From: Candidatus Anaerobutyricum avicola
GTDB lineage: Bacteria > Bacillota > Clostridia > Lachnospirales > Lachnospiraceae
Assembly: GCA_019113845.1 (NCBI GenBank)
Contig: DXGQ01000009.1
Location: 1-64,000, forward strand
Direction: 5' to 3'
Length of the DNA: 64,000 nt
Position 1 is the first letter of the stretch. Every line of letters starts with the position of its first letter. A model generated the notes under the pieces. It was given only the letters and a program-made list of their open reading frames with translations. It ran no database searches and was not told the origin of the DNA. The position numbers and the translations under genes are program-made. Shown one piece after another: positions 63,760-64,000 of this stretch.

Positions 63760-64000
63760 TCAGCGGTACATCTCCCGCCATTCCAGATCTCCGCGGTCCA
63801 GAGCCATGATCAAAAGCTCCGCTGTCGCCAGGTTCGTGGCCAGCGGGATATTGTGCATATCGCACAGGCGCATCACATTAAATAAATCCGGTTCGTGGGT
63901 CTTCTGGTTCAGAGGGTCTCTCAAAAAAATCACCATATCAATAAGATTATGTTCAATCTGTGAGCCCAACTGCTGTTCGCCGCCCAATGGACCCGCCAGA
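63760..64000 (-). CDS. mgsA: Methylglyoxal synthase, C-terminal part (runs off the window)
   Basis: The last 79 codons are present; the start lies beyond 64000. LAGPLGGEQQLGSQI, DMVIFLRDPLNQKTHEPD, and HNIPLATNLATAELLI are hallmark wording of MgsA, which converts dihydroxyacetone phosphate to methylglyoxal as a bypass of lower glycolysis. The protein ends in LEWREMYR. Confidence 0.93.
   Translation of the reverse strand, partial: LAGPLGGEQQLGSQIEHNLIDMVIFLRDPLNQKTHEPDLFNVMRLCDMHNIPLATNLATAELLIMALDRGDLEWREMYR

Overview
The window comes from a spore-forming, fermentative Clostridia, most likely a Lachnospiraceae related to gut butyrate producers such as Anaerobutyricum, Anaerostipes or Coprococcus. 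The evidence is the 5' third of a 16S rRNA gene on the minus strand, a spoIIID sporulation regulator, a tryptophan T-box leader, Shine-Dalgarno sites of the AGGAGG type before nearly every gene, and a lactate-oxidation cluster of the Etf/lactate dehydrogenase type. Almost everything is on the minus strand. The only clear plus-strand genes are spoIIID and a small XRE regulator; a gene remnant and a possible small RNA are also on that strand.

Layout. 1-0.9 kb: a 16S fragment that stops matching rRNA after about 370 nt, with tandem rrn promoters. 1-9.9 kb: a lactate regulon (permease, FAD-linked lactate dehydrogenase, EtfB, EtfA, acyl-CoA dehydrogenase, Ni-dependent lactate racemase, GntR regulator) whose promoter lies between two operator-like palindromes. 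10-12.6 kb: a small EamA transporter, a repeat/leucine-rich protein without export signal, and a YbaK deacylase. 12.7-19 kb: trpEGCFBA behind a T-box, with trpD absent. 19-26 kb: spoIIID, then a mannose-type PTS operon (manR-X-Y-Z-DUF956-manA). 26-29.2 kb: a fructose-type PTS pair and azlCD. 29.2-39.3 kb: purine (purE, M, N, D) and pyrimidine (pyrE, C, F) genes, with an M29-type aminopeptidase, VanZ-like and small membrane proteins between them. 39.5-45.4 kb: an AT-rich accessory island. 45.7-64 kb: pyrD/pyrK, mnmM, uppP, a UvrD-type helicase, ptsH/ptsI, rpsO, rluD, lspA, aroB, sepF, a YggS protein, an HlyD-like protein, two radical-SAM or P-loop genes of housekeeping type, a D-Ala-D-Ala carboxypeptidase and the start-less end of mgsA.

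The accessory island between pyrD and pyrE is the most novel part. It holds a compact, apparently unassigned RiPP (ribosomally made, modified peptide) locus: a 38-residue precursor ending in a Cys-rich YGPENPYHCTFKSCCYQGK tail, a PqqD-like recognition protein, and a radical SAM/SPASM maturase whose reading frame is broken at a run of six A. Two palindromes of identical design (TGACA-N9-TGTCA) bracket the operon promoter next to a divergent XRE regulator. Downstream are an ankyrin-like protein, a membrane coiled-coil protein, and a lipoprotein gene cut off by a 237-bp self-complementary element of unknown type. A dead fragment of an AAA-ATPase/nuclease-like gene marks the far edge.

Working together, the lactate genes import lactate, interconvert its isomers and oxidise it with Etf-coupled electron transfer. 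The mannose and fructose PTS components depend on the HPr and Enzyme I encoded at 51.5-53.5 kb. The trp genes respond to uncharged tRNA-Trp. The pyr and pur genes form a nucleotide-synthesis block interrupted by the island. Starts were chosen by Shine-Dalgarno position and family alignment from memory; no database search was possible.
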